Positions 60,244-64,000 of a stretch of DNA of 64,000 nucleotides are shown here, piece by piece (position 1 is the stretch's first letter; each line of letters begins with the position of its first letter). The notes under the pieces were generated by a model that saw only the letters and a program-made list of their open reading frames with translations, ran no database searches and was not told where the DNA came from. This DNA comes from Blastocatellia bacterium. Lineage in GTDB: Bacteria; Acidobacteriota; Blastocatellia; Pyrinomonadales; Pyrinomonadaceae. Location: the NCBI GenBank assembly GCA_003168335.1, contig PMSM01000003.1:124001-188000 (forward strand). Direction: 5' to 3'. The position numbers were made by a program, and so were the translations under genes.

Positions 60244-62703
60244 ATGAAACAAAACAGAAAAGACTCTTCTGATCATAAACAATCCGAAATAATCATTTCC
60301 TTTTCCTCAGAAGCGCTGCTTCAGCAAGCAGTATCGGGTCTGCTAGTCCGAATGCCGGACATCACGGATGTCCAGATCTTGCAAGGTCCACTGGAGACTG
60401 GGAAGGACATAGTCTTCAATATCCGAGGCGGGTTCGGTGAGCAAATACCTTGTGCCTGCGTAGTTAAGAATACAAGAATTACTGGAAGCGTGAGCAAGCC
60501 CGGCGGCGCGCGGACCATTTACTTTCAGGCGGAACAGGCGTTCGATTCAAAGTATTCGAACGCCGACGGTAGAGATACTGTCGTTGAAAGGGTTTATGTT
60601 GTAACGCCTTATGATTTGCCTCCAGCAACAGTCGCCTCCATTAGTGGCAAACTTAAAGAACGATCTGGCCGAGTTAAGTTTATTGGCGGATCTAGGCTCT
60701 TTGATTTATTCAAGCAGTATTGGCCTGACTATCTGGCTGATGAAGCTTCACTCATTGAACTGCACCTCAAACACATTAAGGATCTTCTCGCTGAAGAGGA
60801 GCCCCTCCACGCGCTTGCTTTCCACTATAGCCTGGGTTCAGTGTCGTCAAGATTGGCTTCTGTCTATGTTACGCAAGGCTTCCATCGCGAGATTCGCGCA
60901 TATAAGTTCGGTCCGGTTGTTACCTCATCATTATCCTCAACCCGGGTTCTGAGCGAAAAACTAGACAAAGATTCAATTCTGAAATTAAGGAAGGCATACG
61001 CAAAATGCGATCGAGCTCTAGAATACCTGAATGAGTGGGATCTATGTTCATCTACATATGACGCAAATGAATTGAAAGTATCGTCACACCGATTCTTTGA
61101 GGAACTCTTAGGCGAATGGGAAAGGACGGTGCCTCGGGCGCAAAATGACAGCCAGGCAAGTCTTTTCTTTAGGCCCGTCCGTCTCCCGGCGCCAGAGCGG
61201 TTGGTAGATCTTATGAATAACCTGCTCGTTCAGCGCGACGCCTGCCTTTCACCGTTAGTAGAAAAGCTCAGAGAACTCAACCGAACTGTCACGTCTTCAT
61301 CATTTGAAGGTATTACTGCATTGTCTGACCATAATTATCTGGATGCTTGTTACCTCAACGAATGTGCGCGACTTGCTCCTGAAGGTCTCTTCTCGTATTC
61401 AAACGCATCACTTAACATTAATTTCCCCAAAGACATCTTAGAACAGTGGGGTAAGGCCTTACTGATTGTTGGTGCGCCGGGTTTCGGAAAAACTTCATTT
61501 TGCAAGTGGAACGCTCTTCTGGACGCTGAGCGGTTCACTCTCGGAGAATCAAATATTCTCCCGATATACGTCCCGCTTAACAAGTTTTCGAGAACGCAAG
61601 TTACCTCTTTTGAAGAGACCTTCCTAATGGCATTGGGGCATTCGGCACTCATAACACAATCTGACGTTAGTGTGCGTCCTCGCATACGGCTATATCTCGA
61701 TGGATTGGATGAAATTGCGTCAACCGAGCGTCGAAGAGCTGTAGTCTCTTTAGCTCGAAGTGGTGCAGAAGAATACTCGGATTCGCAAGTGGTGATGACA
61801 TCTCGAGATTATGTCTCCGCCAATTTGCTGGATGGGGTTCCCAAAGTCTATTTAAGCGAATTTAGCGATTCAGATGTTAAGGATCTTATCAACAAGTGGC
61901 TCGGGCTAAACACCGAAGGTAACAAGCAGTTTCAGTTACAGCTAAGGAGCTTACCAACGCTTCACCACCTATTACGAACGCCTCTTCTCGCAACGCTTGT
62001 AATAATGGTTTTCAAGCAAACGGGTAGGTTGCCGGAAAGTAAGTCTCGTCTATATGAGGTTTTCATTGACCTCTTGTCAGGTGGTTGGGACGTGGCCAAG
62101 GGAATCCTTCGGGGCTCAAAATATGGGCAGAAAATTAAGGTCATCATCCTTGGTTCGCTGGCAGGGAAGCTACACATGCTCCGCAGGAGAGAGTTTAACG
62201 ATGACGATATCAGGAATGCAATCGAGTCTTCACTTCTTGGATTGAACCTAACAGACTGGGAACTCCTGCGCGATGAACTCATAGGAGACGGTCTTATTGG
62301 CCAGAGCGGCGGGACACTCTACTTTTCACATCTATCCTTTCAAGAGTTTTTGGCTGCCAAGGTCTTCATGGGAAATCCACGTCCCACTTTGAGCCAACAC
62401 GCCCTGGACCTTTATCTTTTTGGTGACGATTGGTGGAAAGAAGTCCTAAAGTTCTACATTAGCCTTTCATCAAATCCAAACGTGGTCACTATGTGGCTAA
62501 CGGACCAACTAGGAAGAGTCACAAAACGAAAATTCGAGAAAATATCCGTGGCGAACATATTGGAGCTCTTAGGTAGTATTGTCGAATCGTTTCCGACTTT
62601 CCCCTTGGAAGAGTTGGCTGGATCAATGGGCGAAATAGTTGATAAAGAGAAGACTTTGTACTTTTTGAGGGATGTCCGGCGACAAATATTTGAAACCGAA
62701 TAG
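60244..62703 (+). CDS. NACHT NTPase with N-terminal restriction-endonuclease-like domain
   Basis: Walker A ALLIVGAPGFGKTSFCKW; Walker B RIRLYLDGLDEIASTERR; FSHLSFQEFLAAKVF; N-terminus LETGKDIVFNIRGGFGEQIPCACVVKN (Mrr/REase-like). Confidence 0.85.
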   Translation: MKQNRKDSSDHKQSEIIISFSSEALLQQAVSGLLVRMPDITDVQILQGPLETGKDIVFNIRGGFGEQIPCACVVKNTRITGSVSKPGGARTIYFQAEQAFDSKYSNADGRDTVVERVYVVTPYDLPPATVASISGKLKERSGRVKFIGGSRLFDLFKQYWPDYLADEASLIELHLKHIKDLLAEEEPLHALAFHYSLGSVSSRLASVYVTQGFHREIRAYKFGPVVTSSLSSTRVLSEKLDKDSILKLRKAYAKCDRALEYLNEWDLCSSTYDANELKVSSHRFFEELLGEWERTVPRAQNDSQASLFFRPVRLPAPERLVDLMNNLLVQRDACLSPLVEKLRELNRTVTSSSFEGITALSDHNYLDACYLNECARLAPEGLFSYSNASLNINFPKDILEQWGKALLIVGAPGFGKTSFCKWNALLDAERFTLGESNILPIYVPLNKFSRTQVTSFEETFLMALGHSALITQSDVSVRPRIRLYLDGLDEIASTERRRAVVSLARSGAEEYSDSQVVMTSRDYVSANLLDGVPKVYLSEFSDSDVKDLINKWLGLNTEGNKQFQLQLRSLPTLHHLLRTPLLATLVIMVFKQTGRLPESKSRLYEVFIDLLSGGWDVAKGILRGSKYGQKIKVIILGSLAGKLHMLRRREFNDDDIRNAIESSLLGLNLTDWELLRDELIGDGLIGQSGGTLYFSHLSFQEFLAAKVFMGNPRPTLSQHALDLYLFGDDWWKEVLKFYISLSSNPNVVTMWLTDQLGRVTKRKFEKISVANILELLGSIVESFPTFPLEELAGSMGEIVDKEKTLYFLRDVRRQIFETE

Positions 62704-63038
62704 CAGTTGCATCTAAGGGAGCTCTATCTTAGATTGGTACTTGTTTCTAGGAAGGGTTACAACACTATGCGTGCGTTTCCGTTCAAATCTCCTTCGACTC
62801 GCGGCGTGATTTCGCTATGATGGCCACATGAAAACCGGGCCTGCATTGCCAGCGCCCGAAAGCGATGGAACGCCGTTTTGAGGAGTTTGAGCGCCTGTTC
62901 TGAGCCGTCGTTTCCGTTTCCAAGTCAGGCGTTGAGAAAAGAAGAAGCGAAGGAACGGCTGGAGAATTGGCGACAACGCGCGAAACGGAGAGGCGCGCCA
63001 AGAAGATGTCCTAACCTTAACCCACAAAGGAGACAGCG

Positions 63039-63134
63039 ATGGCTACCAAGAAGAAGGCCGCAAAGAAGGCTACAAAGAAAAAAGGTGGAAAGTCTGGCTG
63101 GGGCGGGGCAAAAAAGTCAGCGAAGAAAAGATAG
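63039..63134 (+). CDS. 31-aa Lys/Ala-rich basic micro-protein
   Basis: Below the track cutoff. RBS AAAGGAG then ATG: MATKKKAAKKATKKKGGKSGWGGAKKSAKKR*. Confidence 0.5.
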   Translation: MATKKKAAKKATKKKGGKSGWGGAKKSAKKR

Positions 63135-63171
63135 TGGTGCGCGGCTAACCAAATGTTTCGGAGGTTCACGC

Positions 63172-63582
63172 ATGAAAGTGCCACTAACAGCGATTTACGA
63201 GCGCCTTGACTTTGCGTCAGATCGCTTATCAACGCAGATTCGAACATTGACGCTCGGGGTTCTTGCTTTGGTATGGCTCTTTCTTTCTGGGGGTAAGGAC
63301 GTACCCGCTCTAAAGCTCAGAGCGGGTCACAAGCAACTCCTTGTGCTTGCGGGGCTATGCGTATTGACCTTCTTGATAGATGCTGTTCAGTATTGGGCAT
63401 CCTACCTGTCCTCAAACGCGGTAAGACGAGAGGCAGAGAGTCAAGATCAGACAGAAGCCGAGTACGACGAAGCCAGCTTTATGCGCCGATTGCAGCAGGG
63501 CAGTTTTTGGGCTAAGCAGATAACCGCAGTCCTCGCGACTGCGTGGCTATTGGTGATTCTCATTCTGAGCATCGCAGGATAG
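63172..63582 (+). CDS. Small membrane protein with about 3 TM helices
   Basis: RBS GGAGG then ATG 63172: MKVPLTAIYERLDFASDRLSTQIRTLTLGVLALVWLFLSGG... Confidence 0.65.
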   Translation: MKVPLTAIYERLDFASDRLSTQIRTLTLGVLALVWLFLSGGKDVPALKLRAGHKQLLVLAGLCVLTFLIDAVQYWASYLSSNAVRREAESQDQTEAEYDEASFMRRLQQGSFWAKQITAVLATAWLLVILILSIAG

Positions 63583-64000
63583 AGTCGCGCATCAGCATTA
63601 ACGGCCATCGTGAAAGCAGGATGCTGCCGACGCCACAGCCTGCTGGAGAAGGCCGGATCTCTGAGTTGGCACCGATCGGCAAAGCCGAGCTCAAGTTCAT
63701 CGACACCCCGAAACGACTCACAAGGACGACATCAGGGCAGTGGTGTTGCTAGCCTCTTCCGGAGGATAGGGCCGTAGGCTCTCTCTACAATTCTTGGTCT
63801 GGGCCGATTACAGGTATGCGTTCCGTTGTAATGATGTTTGCTCACTCGAGTGAGTTCCTCTGTTCAACCGCACTTACACAACGAATACCGCTTGACTAAA
63901 TGTCACTAGAAAGCATAACTGCGGCGATCAAACTGGCTCCCCTTCAAAGAACGCTCGCCACTGGGGGCCAGGAGGTCATTAGTTTTCATCGACCTCTTTG

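Noticed and set aside
1-64000. CRISPR array
   Set aside because: No regularly spaced 23-47 nt direct repeats with unique spacers were seen; repeats are dispersed palindromes.
63600-64000. attR (tRNA-Ala 3' end duplication) at the right side
   Set aside because: No match to GGTTCGAGCCCCCTCTGCTCC was found by eye here or elsewhere to the right of the tRNA.

Overview
The window has two parts. (1) About 1-25.4 kb is a chromosomal backbone, probably Acidobacteriota/Blastocatellia-like (inference). It carries a small bacterial-microcompartment (BMC) locus, a RodZ-like gene, guaB, lipB, a threonine dehydratase-like gene, lipA, a PLD-family protein, egtB, a mercuric-reductase-like FAD oxidoreductase, selD, an M61 peptidase, an alanyl-tRNA editing protein and tRNA-Ala(CGC). 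The selD is a selenoprotein with an in-frame UGA that the ORF track cuts off. Several families of short palindromic repeats lie between genes and sometimes inside them. (2) From about 25.4 kb to the right edge is an accessory/mobile region starting at a tyrosine integrase abutting the 3' end of tRNA-Ala. It holds an excisionase-like gene, a relaxase and MobC-like genes, and then a defence-like block: a DUF4011-SF1 helicase-Vsr-like nuclease of 1592 aa, followed by a tightly overlapping nitrilase-fold / small middle component / Rad50-like SMC ATPase operon. The latter looks like a Lamassu/ABC-3C-type system with a nitrilase effector and is the strongest candidate for an under-described system. 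Further right are ArdC (frameshifted), a TPR-Fis-REC regulator with a divergent small secreted peptide, an RHS toxin/immunity locus with a displaced second RHS tip, and a candidate HTH / PD-(D/E)XK-like / REase-NACHT operon. That last operon is interrupted by a 1305-bp transposase-less element with perfect 14-bp terminal inverted repeats and 8-bp target duplications. All domain calls are by eye from motifs; no searches were run.
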